Made by a program: the position numbers and the translations under genes
From: Polytrichum commune
Lineage: Eukaryota; Streptophyta; Polytrichopsida; Polytrichales; Polytrichaceae
Assembly (NCBI GenBank): GCA_950295325.1
Contig: OX485803.1
Location: forward strand, 28,892,001 to 28,956,000
Reading direction: 5' to 3'
DNA length: 64,000 nt
In this document: positions 33,976-44,690 of the stretch, in pieces
Numbering within the stretch: position 1 is the stretch's first letter
How the letters are laid out: each line of letters starts with the position of its first letter
The notes under the pieces: generated by a model
Databases searched by the model: none
What the model was told of the DNA's origin: nothing
The model's input: only the letters and a program-made list of their open reading frames with translations

Positions 33976-35033
33976 TTTGCAATACATGTCTTATTCTTTT
34001 TTTGGCACAAATTGAAAATTCAAATTCAAAATACAACCAACCCAGCCAAAACAGCGCAGCCTAAGTGGAAATCTATAAATAATGCTCATTTGAGGCCTAT
34101 CCTTCCAAGTAGGGAGTAAGTTGCTACGGGTCACAATAAGACCTTTGACCCCCCAAATCAAATCAAATTTGTTAAGAATGTCATGGTAGGCCACGTCCGA
34201 CCCTTTTTCCAAGTCCCTAAGCATATATTTCCATTCAATCCTCCCATAATCTGATTTGTAATACATATCATAAAAGCTAATGCAATTATTGTTTTGAAGT
34301 CTACCATCAAATGATATGTAAGATCGTATGTTCACATGTGGTTGGTTTTTTTTATGTACCAGTTTAAGCCAATACTAAAATAAAATAAACCTTATTCTAT
34401 AAAATCTAGTGACACTACCATACAAGTTAGTAGAGATGTTGTATATTTTTTTAAATTATTCTATATATTTACATAACTACAACTTATAATTCTGTGAAGA
34501 ATATGTATACATAATACAATAAAGTTCAAATCAATACCTCTTTTGTGCACTCACATATACTCATACGGATTTAGTATAGTGCACCCCCCCAATTGATCAC
34601 TAATGTGGGCCACATTAAATTTAAGCCCACACCAATTCCCTAGTTTAATATCAATGTGGACCAGATTAATTTGCTTTTCTATAATGTTCTAATTTGTGTA
34701 AGGTGTTGGTAAGATATCTTTATGAAGCCTATGGGAACTCGGGGGATGCACTCTACATTATGTTTGAGAATCACGTGCGTTCATGACCCCTTCTAAAAAC
34801 CCCAATGTATACCATAAGTTATATGTCTAAGTAGAGATTGTGCCAACTTGAAATAGTCCTCGCGATTTGCGAACGTTTAACTTTCGCTGTAGGCATCGTA
34901 AAAAAAAGCGGGTGGGTTCGTTGGAAAGCTAGGAACCAAAACCCTCAAACCATGTATGGAAACACTTCTACATGAGTGTGAGAACAAAACAATGGCACAT
35001 ATGTGGTAGCAATTTGGAATGACGTAGACGTAG
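33976..35033. other. hAT interior, no gene recognised
   Basis: The minus ORF at 34335-33991 (114 codons) has ordinary protein-like composition (DVAYHDILNKFDLIWGVKGL) but no domain that I know. Its 3' part matches the repeat at 9005-9130, so it may be an exon of an unrecognised repeat family. Confidence 0.45.
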
Positions 35034-35068
35034 GGTTTAGGGTTTAGGGGGTTTAGGGTTTAGGGTTT
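35034..35068. repeat. Interstitial TTTAGGG telomeric repeat
   Basis: Five GGGTTTA-type units with one G-run slip. This is the telomere unit of most land plants and streptophyte algae. A degenerate GGGTTAGG run also occurs at 51368-51410. Confidence 0.9.
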
Positions 35069-35527
35069 ATGAACCACAAAGGTTGAAGCACAAATATGTG
35101 AATTGTTGAATGAAAGGGCAAGGGGATGCGTGTGGGTTGTGAAACCATACGAACCAGTAAGGTTGAAGCACAAATATGTGATTTGTTGAATGAAAATGGC
35201 ATTCGGATGCCTGAAATGCGTTGTGAAACCATATAAACCACAAAGGTTGAAGCATAAATATGTGAATTGTTGAATGAAAGGGCAAGGGGATGCGTGTGGG
35301 TTGTGAAACCATACGAACCAGTAAGGTTGAAGCACAAATATGTGATTTGTTGAATGAAAATGGCATTCGGATGCCTGAAATGCGTTGTGAAACCATATGA
35401 ATCACAAAGGTTGAAATACAAATATGTACTTTGTTGAATTAAAATGACATTCGAATGCGTGTGGGTTGTGAAACCATACGAACCACTAAGGTTGAAGCAC
35501 AAATATGTGATTTGTTGAATGAAAGGA
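35069..35527. repeat. About 81-bp tandem repeat with two alternating subtypes
   Basis: About 5.6 units starting GAACCACAAAGGTTGAAGCA, alternating between an about 80-bp form (AAGGGCAAGGGGATGCGTGT) and an about 84-bp form (GGCATTCGGATGCCTGAAAT), giving a 164-bp higher-order unit. The minus-strand ORFs (185 codons) arise from the repeat. It abuts the telomeric tract. Confidence 0.9.
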
Positions 35528-35741
35528 CAACCCATCAAATATAGAAGCTTCAAAGAGGTATCAAAGAGGTTTCCAATGTGGGTGTCGGGGGACTTTTTCA
35601 AAAAGTGCAACTAACTTTTTGACTTCACCAACTTTCTTTTTATTCCTATTGTGTTGTCTTTATCTTACCAACGAAAATTAGATCCTCTACATCTTGGATT
35701 ACATCAAATATTATAAATTTCATAAAGTCCTTTGAGCTCAG

Positions 35742-35749
35742 TATATAAG
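35742..35749 (+). promoter_or_regulatory. TATA box of the 154-aa cargo gene
   Basis: TATATAAG, 42 bp above the ATG at 35791. This promoter lacks a G-rich array; the 81-bp repeats lie further upstream. Confidence 0.6.
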
Positions 35750-35790
35750 TAGAGCATTTAGACTCATACATATAACGAGGGTAGAGTATC

Positions 35791-36255
35791 ATGGATAGGA
35801 TGGGAGAGAAGAGAGACATGTTTGAGGGTCTAGGATGTGATGAGGAGATAGCAAATTTAGGTGAACCCGATATTCCATTCAATCCATCACCCGAGCGTGA
35901 GAGAAATGAGAGAAGTGCTAGAGATCGATTTCGTGATGACTATGTCATGACCCCCTTCTCACAATCTATACAAGCATGGAAGTTGAGGGCGGAGGAGGAC
36001 CAACGACGATATGCGGCGAAATTCGAGATCAATGCAGTGGAGAAAGACCTAACAAAAAGCGTGGGTGGAGATCCAAATGATGTGGTTGATTTGAGCGTGG
36101 ATATTTGGGTGAAGCCCGGGGATGTGGATGACAATTCAATCGACATTGAAGATGTCAAGGTAGCGGGAGAATCTTCAAGATCTTTGTCTTTTCGTCAGAA
36201 GAGGATAGGATTATCGCCTCATCGGCTACCATTGAAGGAACGGATGAAAAACTGA
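35791..36255 (+). CDS. Unrecognised 154-aa protein, hAT cargo
   Basis: Intact ORF with a TATA box at a plausible distance. The protein is acidic in its middle (DDVVDLSVDIWVKPGDVDD-like) and basic at both ends (ERERNERSARDR early, FRQKRIGLSPHR late). There is no signal peptide, membrane segment or domain that I recognise. It ends with KERMKN. It lies between the tandem-repeat block and array 3, transcribed toward the coiled-coil gene. It could be an intact small cargo gene or the 5' exon of a longer one; no good donor was chosen. Confidence 0.5.
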   Translation: MDRMGEKRDMFEGLGCDEEIANLGEPDIPFNPSPERERNERSARDRFRDDYVMTPFSQSIQAWKLRAEEDQRRYAAKFEINAVEKDLTKSVGGDPNDVVDLSVDIWVKPGDVDDNSIDIEDVKVAGESSRSLSFRQKRIGLSPHRLPLKERMKN

Positions 36256-36675
36256 ACGATTAGCTATGTTGATTTACTTCGACCAAATCCTCTCCCAAAA
36301 ATGGACCCTCGACGGAAGCCACAAGCATCTACGAGGTTGCCATGACGGAAGTCAAGTTGACGGAATGAAGTGGAATATTAAATCGTGCATGGTTTGTTCA
36401 TGTATGTGATTTATAAAGGGCATTTGTACCGTCGTCGCAATAATAAAGTTATTACTTGTACAATATGTTGTACCACTTCTATGATATATATTTTTTATAA
36501 AATTTCAACCAACCGCTTATTATTGCATACTTCTATGGGATGATAATTTGTTGGTCATCATACTACATTGGTTACTTTGTTGCTTGAGGGATCCTTCATT
36601 AGTTTTGTGTAAATAAGTACACCGGTTATGATATTTAGTGTCACATATATTATTTGCAAAGGGCCTAAATTAGAT

Positions 36676-36845
36676 GGGGTGCGGATGGGGGGACGCGGGA
36701 ATGTGCAGTAGAAATGTTATTGCATATTTATGTAGAGGACTTCATTACCTATCCATGGATACCAAGAACTTATTTTTTGGACTTCATATGAATTTTTGAG
36801 AGCCAAAAAACCGAGACTATGTCCAAACTTCCAAAAAAAGTTAAA
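36676..36845. repeat. Array-associated flank, copy 3, with array remnant
   Basis: A short G-rich remnant (36676-36703) and then the same 140-bp flank as at 29701 and 33217, followed by array 3. So the ancestral order was array-flank-array. A solo MITE end lies just before it (36613-36640). Confidence 0.85.
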
Positions 36846-36859
36846 AAGTGCAGATTCAA

Positions 36860-37650
36860 GGGGAACGCGGGAGCGGACGGATGGGAACTCTAAAGCGGAC
36901 GTAGGGGAACATGGAGCGGACGAGAATGAACGTTGGAGCGGACGTAAGGGAACATAGGGCGGACGGAGGGGAACATGGGAGCGGACGGAGGGGAGCGGAC
37001 GGGGGAGCGGACGGGGAGTGGACGGGGGGAACGCGGGAGCGGACTGAGGGGAACGGACGGAGGGGTACATGGGTGCAGACGGAGGAGAGCGAGGGGGCGG
37101 ACGTACGGGAACGGGTGCGGACGTAGGGAACGAGGGGGCGGACGTAAGGGAACGAGGGGGCAGACGTAAGGGAACGGGTGCGGACGGGGGCGGGAACGGG
37201 TGTGGGTGCGGACTGGGGGGGGGGAACGGGTGCGTACGGGGTCGGGAACGGGTGCGGACTGGGGGGGGGAACGGGTGCGTACGGGGTCGGGAACGGGTGC
37301 GGACTGGGGGGGGGAACGGGTGCGTACGGGGTCGGGAACGGGTGCGGACTGGGGGGGGGGAACGGGCGCGGACGGTAGGGAACGGGTGCGGACTGGGAGG
37401 AGAATGGCGCGGACGGGAGGGAACTGGTGCGAACTGGAGGGGAACGCGGGGGGCGGACGTAAGGGAACGGGTGCGGACTGGGAGGGGAACGGGTGCGGAC
37501 TGGGGGGGAACGGGCGCGGACGGGAGGGAACGGGTGCGGACTGGGGGGGAACGGGCGCGGACGGGAGGGAACGGGTGCGGACTGGGAGGGGAACGGGCGC
37601 GGACGGTAGGGAACGGGTGCGGACTGGGTGGGGAACGGGGAGCGGATGGA
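36860..37650. repeat. G-rich minisatellite array 3
   Basis: The longest of the four. Units are about 22-24 bp (GGGAACGGGTGCGGACTGGG), with a higher-order about 45-bp form containing GTGCGTACGGGGTCGGG at 37225-37370. It lies directly upstream of a TATA box, here with the G-rich strand as sense. ORFs on both strands are artefacts. Confidence 0.95.
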
Positions 37651-37654
37651 GGGG

Positions 37655-37662
37655 TATATAAG
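37655..37662 (+). promoter_or_regulatory. TATA box of the coiled-coil cargo gene
   Basis: TATATAAG immediately after array 3. The next gene's ATG is at 38098, leaving an about 400-bp leader that could hold an intron. Confidence 0.65.
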
Positions 37663-38097
37663 TGGAGGGGACCACTTACATACCCCACTCCACTGCTTGT
37701 GGGCGCCCGGACGACCCTCCTCTACTACAAAGTGCGGGGTAGCGGGGTGCTCGGAGGAGTTAAGGATCCTTTTTTTGGGATCCTTTTATATTTTTTTTAC
37801 TGACCTGTTTGTGGGTGTGATCCACGTGGACCCGTTCCCTTGTGACGTGGCATATTGCCTTTTTGGCATATTCCTTGTGATGCGCCCAGTCAACTGGCCT
37901 CTGCGTGAGCGCTGGTAGGGGGGTGCTCGAAGGGTGTGCTGAATTTTTTAACTTTAATTTTTAACGACATTTTTGAACTAATTCCATAGCAACACTATTT
38001 TGAAGTGTATGCTTGGATGTTTTGTAGTACTATTATGAAGTGCAATTAGTAATTTAAAAATTAGAGTTCTAGATTAGAATTAGAAACTACAATTTGG

Positions 38098-39825
38098 ATG
38101 GATACGGCAAGTGAAGGATTTCCAGACATGACAAGTGGAGGATCTGGAGACATGGCAAGTGCAAGTGGAGGATTTGGAGGCATGGCAAGTGGAGGATCAG
38201 GTTGTCACAGATCACATGTACGCAAGGCCGCTGGGTTGGAGTGGGATGTTTATGATGACGACACCCAAAAAGCCAGGGCATGTTGGGAGAATGTACCACA
38301 ACCGTGGTCAGCGAAGACTGCAATGCAGTACGTGGATTTCCCTCACTTTGATCGGTTGTGGCCAAGACCTTGTCACGAGCGACACTGCAAGGCCATCAGT
38401 GCGAGTTATATGCAGCTTGATGACGTGGAGGCAAAATGGAGATTCCTAACGATACTTAGAAGTATCTCCAATTTGGATAGATGGCCCAAGAGTGCAATTC
38501 CAAAGTCGGTGGCGTGTATGATGTATGCGGAGCACGTGTTGCGAGTTAGGGTGGATTGGTCAAGTTTGGCAGCTCTGCATAATCAGAAATTTGGGGTATT
38601 GGAATTGCATTCACTAAATGCACAGTTCCAGATATTCCATACACTCCCGTTCCGGAGTGGTTCAGGAGGAATCCTCGACTAGTGGATGAGCCTGGGGCCC
38701 CAATTCCAGAGGGTCGGGAACCAAAAAAACCACGTAATCGTAAACGACCAGCCAATGACGTGGAGATGGCCATCGAGGAGGCGTTTGAGCATATGGATGA
38801 GGGCATGGAGGCAAATGTCGAGGTCAACAACCTGATCAACGACGTGGTTAACGAGATCCTAGACGAGGTAAACCTTAGTGAACTTGGAGCGGACCCGATG
38901 GAGAGCAGAATGGAGGAATTACGTAAGCAACATGCGTTGGAAATTCGTGAGTATAAAACGATGATTTTCGAGTTGGAAAATCGAGTTGCAACACTTACGA
39001 TGGGGGAGGCTGGCAATTCAAGTAGTACACCAATTAACCTTCAGTCTTTAGAAGCAGAGAGGGATGCAGCTTTACAGGAGGCCAAGATTGCAAAGTCACA
39101 AGCTCTGGAAGTATGTATGAGGAATGAAGTAATGCGAGGAAAGATAGAGGCTTTGCAAAAGGAGGTGGTGGACATGCAACAACAACTTCAAGTGGTCAAT
39201 GAAATGGTTGTTGATCACGAAGCCAAGATTGGCGGACTAGAGGAGCAGAATGCAAGGTTGAAGAAATTCCTGTTGGATGCGATTGTGAAGCGCAAGAATA
39301 TGAGGACAAGCACATTGCTTGCTATGACTAAGGCTCGTCAATTTGAAGCTGAGTTTGAGAGCATCCAGAAAGAATGGAACCGCAATCAGAGAATGCGGAA
39401 CATGATGCTCACGTCATGGCCAGAAGATGAGCATATGTACCCTAGTAGGTGGGATATAACTAATGAGTGGACATTGCCAAACGGGAGCATCGATTGGCGT
39501 CAAGTGACCGACCCAGATCACCATTGGGATGTGACCCAAGTGCATGAATATCCATTCCGCATGAGGGGTGAGTTGTTATGGCCAAATCCACAAGAACAGG
39601 CTGTAGTTGGCTGCAATTGATGCACTTTTGCATAGAGTTGCGGATGATGCGGTATTGAGATGGTTAAATGGTGGGCCTAGACCACGTAATGTTGTTCCAT
39701 TGTCTCCTGGTAGTCGTCCATACCTCACCCGTGGAACAACGCGAAGCATGGAAGCGGGGGAATCATCTCGAGCACGACGAGGATCTATTTCAGCTAGAAT
39801 AGATCTCGATTCAGATTCGGATTAG
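38098..39825 (+). pseudogene. Cargo coiled-coil protein gene with two frameshifts
   Basis: Three overlapping frames read as one protein of about 575 aa. Segment 1 (38098 to about 38620) opens with a Gly/Ser-rich repeat (GGSGDMAS) and a Trp/His-rich globular part (VDFPHFDRLWPRPCHERHC). A slip near 38625 leads to segment 2 (about 38630-39605): IPYTPVPEWFRRNPR, a basic nuclear-type signal (REPKKPRNRKRP), then a long heptad-rich coiled coil (QSLEAERDAALQEAKIAKSQ to EEQNARLKKFLL) and a Trp-rich tail. A second slip near 39605 leads to segment 3 (to 39825), Ser/Arg/Asp-rich, ending DLDSDSD. No domain family is recognised; it might be a DNA-binding or dimerising accessory. A 31-nt intron at the first slip is too short to be likely. 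Confidence 0.6.
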
Positions 39826-39829
39826 GCAT

Positions 39830-40524
39830 TTTTGTACCATGTTTAGAAAGTTGTATAGGAACAGAGGAAGACTTTGGACACAATGAACATATTTCATGTT
39901 CAAAGAATATGTAATATAAAGAGGATTTACCGACAAGTTGTCATTTCTAAGATCGTGTAAAAGATAGCATATGGATGCCACATGTTTTAATGTTATTCGA
40001 AACTTTTAAAAACTTACTTGAATATTAGTAATTCATATGATAGTCTAACCAAAAGTACTATTGATTACATAGTCAATATTGAATACCACATAAAGATATA
40101 ATTATATAAAACGGATAAAAAGGTCCTTAAAAAGAAGATGTCACCAACAAAGCATGTACAATCGAGCAATAGGGGATTGCAATATTTATAAAAGCATTTT
40201 CTTTAAGAAGCTCAATAAATAAACATAAAACTCCATTCACAGTAAGAATAATACAAAATAGTAATTAATAAAGGCATAACATGTTGTTGGAGATTAATTG
40301 CAATGCTAAGTTGACAACCATATTGTATTTTTAAGATTTAAAAAAACATGCAATAAATAATTTTATTCCTATAATAAAATGATACAACTTCGAAGGTAAC
40401 GTTCGCTTTGTGGTCTAAATATCTTACTGAAGGCCCTAAGGTTGTAACTTGTATCAATTTTGACGTAAGTAATAAATTATGGGAGTACGTGGGAACACCA
40501 AAATACCGCATTTGTGCAAAACCA
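39830..40524. other. AT-rich 3' region between convergent genes
   Basis: Shared 3' flank of the coiled-coil gene and the hAT transposase. No ORF of note. Confidence 0.6.
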
Positions 40525-43088
40525 TTACGTTTGAATCCGTACTGTGGGATCATTTGCTTCGACACATCTTGGGTCCTCTTCAGACTCGTCTGTGCTGCAA
40601 TCATCATCCGTTTGGGTAGTCGCGCTCCGAAGATGCAACTCTCGGTCACGTTGTGAGAAAATTATCTTCTTGGTCGGCCAGGAGCCCTTTGCATCCTGTA
40701 TGCCATTTTCATCTAGATGTGGTCTACTCTCATCTTCATTGTAGTCTTCAGCAGTAAACGGAAGCGATCTTTCCTGATACCTCTTCCTAGTACGTTTGAC
40801 ACCTCTCGTAGTTCTCTGACGCCCTCCACCCGTACCACGACTTGAGTGCACTTCATCTCTACTTCCATCTATAAAAACATCCCCCGTTGTACTTCCGCCT
40901 CCAATTCCAAGGCCACCTGTTCCATTGGATTGACTGTGTGGAAGTGAAACTGATGTGGACGGAATTGCAATTGGTATGTTCTCAACAACATGTCGACGAA
41001 CAGATTGACGACGTGGCGCCTCAGTAGTAACATTTCTTGAAACATTGTGTATAGCAACCAAAGTAGCACCCACCGTAGTTGCACGTGAAACACCCAATCT
41101 AGAAATATTGGCAATACTTCGAGTGAGAGGACGACGTTGACCTTGTGCATGTACTTGCACCGTAGAGGTGGATGCAGTTCTTTGAAGAGCACGGAATCGA
41201 GTTGTAGGTATTTCAGGAACATTGGGCGTTTGATCTTCTACACGATGGTTGGATATGAGGGAGGCGTCTATGGATTCAGAATGTACTCGGGCTGGAAGTG
41301 GATCCTTTTGAACGTGCGTTGGCTCATTTGCGGGTAGTACATTGTTACCTTCACCAAAAGAAAGAGAATCGCTCCGAGGTTGCAAGGAATCTACTTCAAT
41401 TCCTACATTCTCACTTGCCCCCATAGCAACATTATGGTCAGGGCGAAACCCTTGTCCAGTGTGGAGAGTTTCAAAAGGCGAGCCTCCAATAGACCCCTCA
41501 TGATCATCATGCATTCCGTCGTTATGTTGGGGGATATCCGGTTCATCAAAATCAAACACCCCAAGGTTTCCATCACCACCATTGCCATCCTCATCTTCTG
41601 AATCATGATTCTCGGAATCGAGGTCATCCAAATCAAAGTCGATGTCATCAACATTGTTGTTATCATCATTTCCGGCCCTATCATTTGGATCCACGTCATC
41701 TTCGTTGTCATCTTCTTCCTCAAGGTCATCGTCAGAATGGACCTCATTCAATTCGTACCATTGCGCAGGTCTTGGGCCCCTCCGATATCGAATAAGCCTA
41801 CTATTGGTATATATGTAGACGAGGTCCTCAGCACGACTATGCTTCAAGCGATTGCGACTCTTGTTGTGAACATATGAATACATGCTCCAATTGCGTTCAC
41901 ATGCGGATGTGGAACATACTTGTGCAAGGATACGTCTTGCTATTGTTTGGAGGGCTTTAGCTCCACCTCCCATTGCATCCCACCATTCATGGAGAGGTGC
42001 GGCATGCATGCTCGGGTCAGTAGAATCAGCAAAAGGCCCTCGATTTTCAAGGAAATCTTGGTACTGGTGGAGGATTTGGACATAAGTGTCCTCATCTTGA
42101 GCAAGCCTGCGAAGAACTCGATTTAGGATTGTCCTCGAATTGTCATCCTCATGGAGTGGGGCCCAACCACGTAGAAGCGGATTTAACATCGCTCCAGCCC
42201 AATATAGATCATTCAACATCAACCTCCATCTATTTTGAAACGTTAGCATAGCATTTGCAGCAAGCTCAGGGCTTAAGCGAAATGGAGGTTTACTGAATCC
42301 ACGAATATGGGTTTGTAAATCATGCATGACCCTCCAAGCCATTCCCATTGCAGGCGCCTTGCCATCAAATACACGAAGAGCTTTAACAACCGGGATCACC
42401 ATATACAAAAAAATTTCGCACGTGTTCCAGAATCCATCAGAACGTATAAAGCTTCGCACAGCAGAGCCCTTCATGTAAGAGGTGCGAGATCTCCTCCTCA
42501 TATCACGCATTAGAGTAGGCCAATCCTCATCAACCACCATTCTTTCCAAAACATTGCGTACTTGGAGAAAACGTTCTATCATGATGAAGTTCGTTGCAAA
42601 ACGGGTCTCTACAGGTAGGCGGAGTGAGAGATTTGGTGACAACCTCCGGAATATAGCTTGAGAAGCATGATGGTTTTTAACAAATACACAAATATGGCGC
42701 GCTTTTTTCACCAATTTTTTCACCCATTCCTCCTTCCCCCAATCTTCTAAGAGGAGATCTAGGCAATGTGCAGCACATCCTTGAAAATATAGATCGGGAT
42801 TTGCTCGAATCAAGTCGCGAGCAGCGGAGGCCATAACTGGGGCATTGTCAGTGCAAACTTGGACCACATTATGTCGACCAACCTTTTCCACAAATGGTTG
42901 AATTTGAGCAGCAACGTAGACATGATCCTTGTGATTTCCCGTGGTGTCAATGGTACCCAAGAAAACGTCTCCCTTTGTGCCACATTGAAGAACGTTTAGG
43001 AGAGGTCGGTTTTGCAAGTTGTCCCATCCATCGCAACATAGTGTAACGCCATATTTGTCAACGGAATTCCCCAACTTCTCCTTCACTT
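40525..43088 (-). CDS. hAT transposase, C-terminal four-fifths (split by CACTA)
   Basis: Open for 853 codons on the minus strand. Near the start is the DUF659-type RNase-H fold with the first catalytic Asp in LCCDGWDN (residue 19) and the second in CTDNAP (residue 80), then CAAHCLDLLLEDW. The hATC dimerisation region has the third acidic residue in SACERNWS (Glu 397), followed by SRNRLKHSRAEDLVYI. The last 400 residues are a very acidic stretch (about 450-530) and a Ser/Thr/Arg-rich tail, longer than usual for the family. No stop or frameshift is seen. The first codons (KEKLGNSVDKYG) continue directly from the N-terminal half at 58225. This half has no promoter of its own now. Confidence 0.9.
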
Positions 43089-43124
43089 CACTATGCCAAA
43101 TACATGCTTTTTTGACTGGGGTTT

Positions 43125-44028
43125 TTGACTAAAAATGGTATAAAACCAGGTACTTGACTAGGACTACAGTAGTGGCAAAGTGAGTCAACTGCTTGTCAGG
43201 TCGGACCAGTCGCTTGCAACAAGTTGACTATGGTTTATTCTGTGGGCATTTCGTTCCCTATGCACGTTCCCAATGACCTTTTGGGACCTCGATTGGCACC
43301 GCCCTTGGGACCTTGTGTGACTTGACTACATATAGTCAAGTATTGTTAACTAACAGTAGTAAACATGTAGTGCCTACTCTAGTAAAGATAGTTAGGAAAT
43401 CTTGACTATACCTAGTAAAAGCTTAGTCATGTCAATAACTATGTCGCTTCACTAAGTCTAGTCATTATGATTTGTGTATAATCCAAAAAAAACATAGTCA
43501 AGTTTGCTCCAACGTTCCACCATATTTAGTCACATTGTTGTGACTAGGATTAGTCAAGGGATTGTTCATGGTGGATAATCTAGGGTTTACCTTGACTAAA
43601 ACTAGTCACACAATTGGCATTCAGCTGGTTTTAGGGTTTTTTTTTTCACTACTTGGAATCGTTTTAGTAATTGTTGTCAATTGCAAACTACTACGCATAG
43701 TCAACTCCTCATTCATTTTAGTCTTGCATTCCAGATTCTTGACTGACTCTAGTCAGCCCATGTGAATTGTTTTAGTCTTCATTTTTAATATTGCTATCAC
43801 AAGTAGTCAAGTTAATACGACTAGTGATAGAGATAGATGCATATCCATGAATGTGCAATCTGTACTACTTCTGGTAACAAGCTCAGTTGCGCATATTCAA
43901 ACATTGCATAGAAACAGTCACTGGTGGCAATCCATACACTGGTTAAAAGAGCTTTTTATATTGAAAATAGTTGTTATTGCAAATAGTCCTCCCATAACCA
44001 CATGCGGGTTCCTAGAACTAGTCAAAAA
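43125..44028. repeat. CACTA left subterminal TTGACTA repeats
   Basis: Dense TTGACTA, TAGTCAA and CTAGTCA motifs in both orientations, non-coding. In well-studied CACTA elements such subterminal motifs are bound by the TNPA-type protein; here that is inference. Confidence 0.75.
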
Positions 44029-44419
44029 CTAAACTGCCGGAGGCCGGCGCAAACATTCTGTGGGCCACAAAATAAATTGCCCAACGGCATCACCAATTTT
44101 GGACACCGGTGGATCATCTAGCATTAAGGGTTTATATAGCACATATTTGTCATCGTGGCTCTGCAGCACTGCCAAGGACACAGTTCCTTCAGCGATTACT
44201 ACTCCGTGCAATGTCCCCCCCGGAAGAGTCGTGACCCGCCCTTCCCCTACTAGAAGGGATTCCTCGTCGACTCCTATTCCCATGATCTGTACGACGTCTC
44301 CTGCTACAAAGGGTAGCGGTGCTTCAACCTCCTTCAATATTTCTTTCTCCTACAAAGAAATTGACATGCTCAAAAAGTTAGCAAGTGCCCACTCTGAAAC
44401 TGATATTTAGGGTATGTTG

Positions 44420-44690
44420 ACTAGACCTAGTCAACTATTAGTCTAGACTTAGTCACGGGTTAGTCCAGCATTAGTCATGGGGTAGTCTAGCATTAGTCAA
44501 TGGTTAGTCAAACATTAGTCATGTGTAACTAGACTGTAACTAGACTACAACTTGACTATAACTAGACTGCAATTTGACTATCTCTGCACTTTGACTGTAA
44601 CTACACTGCAAGTTGACTATAAATATGAGTTAGTCACAACTTCAAGGATCACATTGACTATATCAAATTTGTCAAGTACATTATAAACTT
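44420..44690. repeat. Internal GACTA/TAGTC repeat block in an intron
   Basis: Runs of TTAGTCA and AACTAGACT. Similar blocks lie at 45105-45290, 45545-45775, 46440-46720 and 52130-52275, all between exons or genes of the CACTA. They are not limited to the ends. Confidence 0.75.

Noticed and set aside
35053-35610. 185-codon minus ORF of repeating FIQQITYLCFNL-type units
   Set aside because: It is a translation of the 81-bp tandem repeat, with no promoter or non-repeat domain.
38594-38630. A 31-nt intron explaining the first frame change in the coiled-coil gene
   Set aside because: Too short for a plant intron and no good donor; a frameshift is simpler.
40544-42513. Plus-strand ORFs opposite the hAT transposase
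   Set aside because: Shadows of the minus-strand coding frame.
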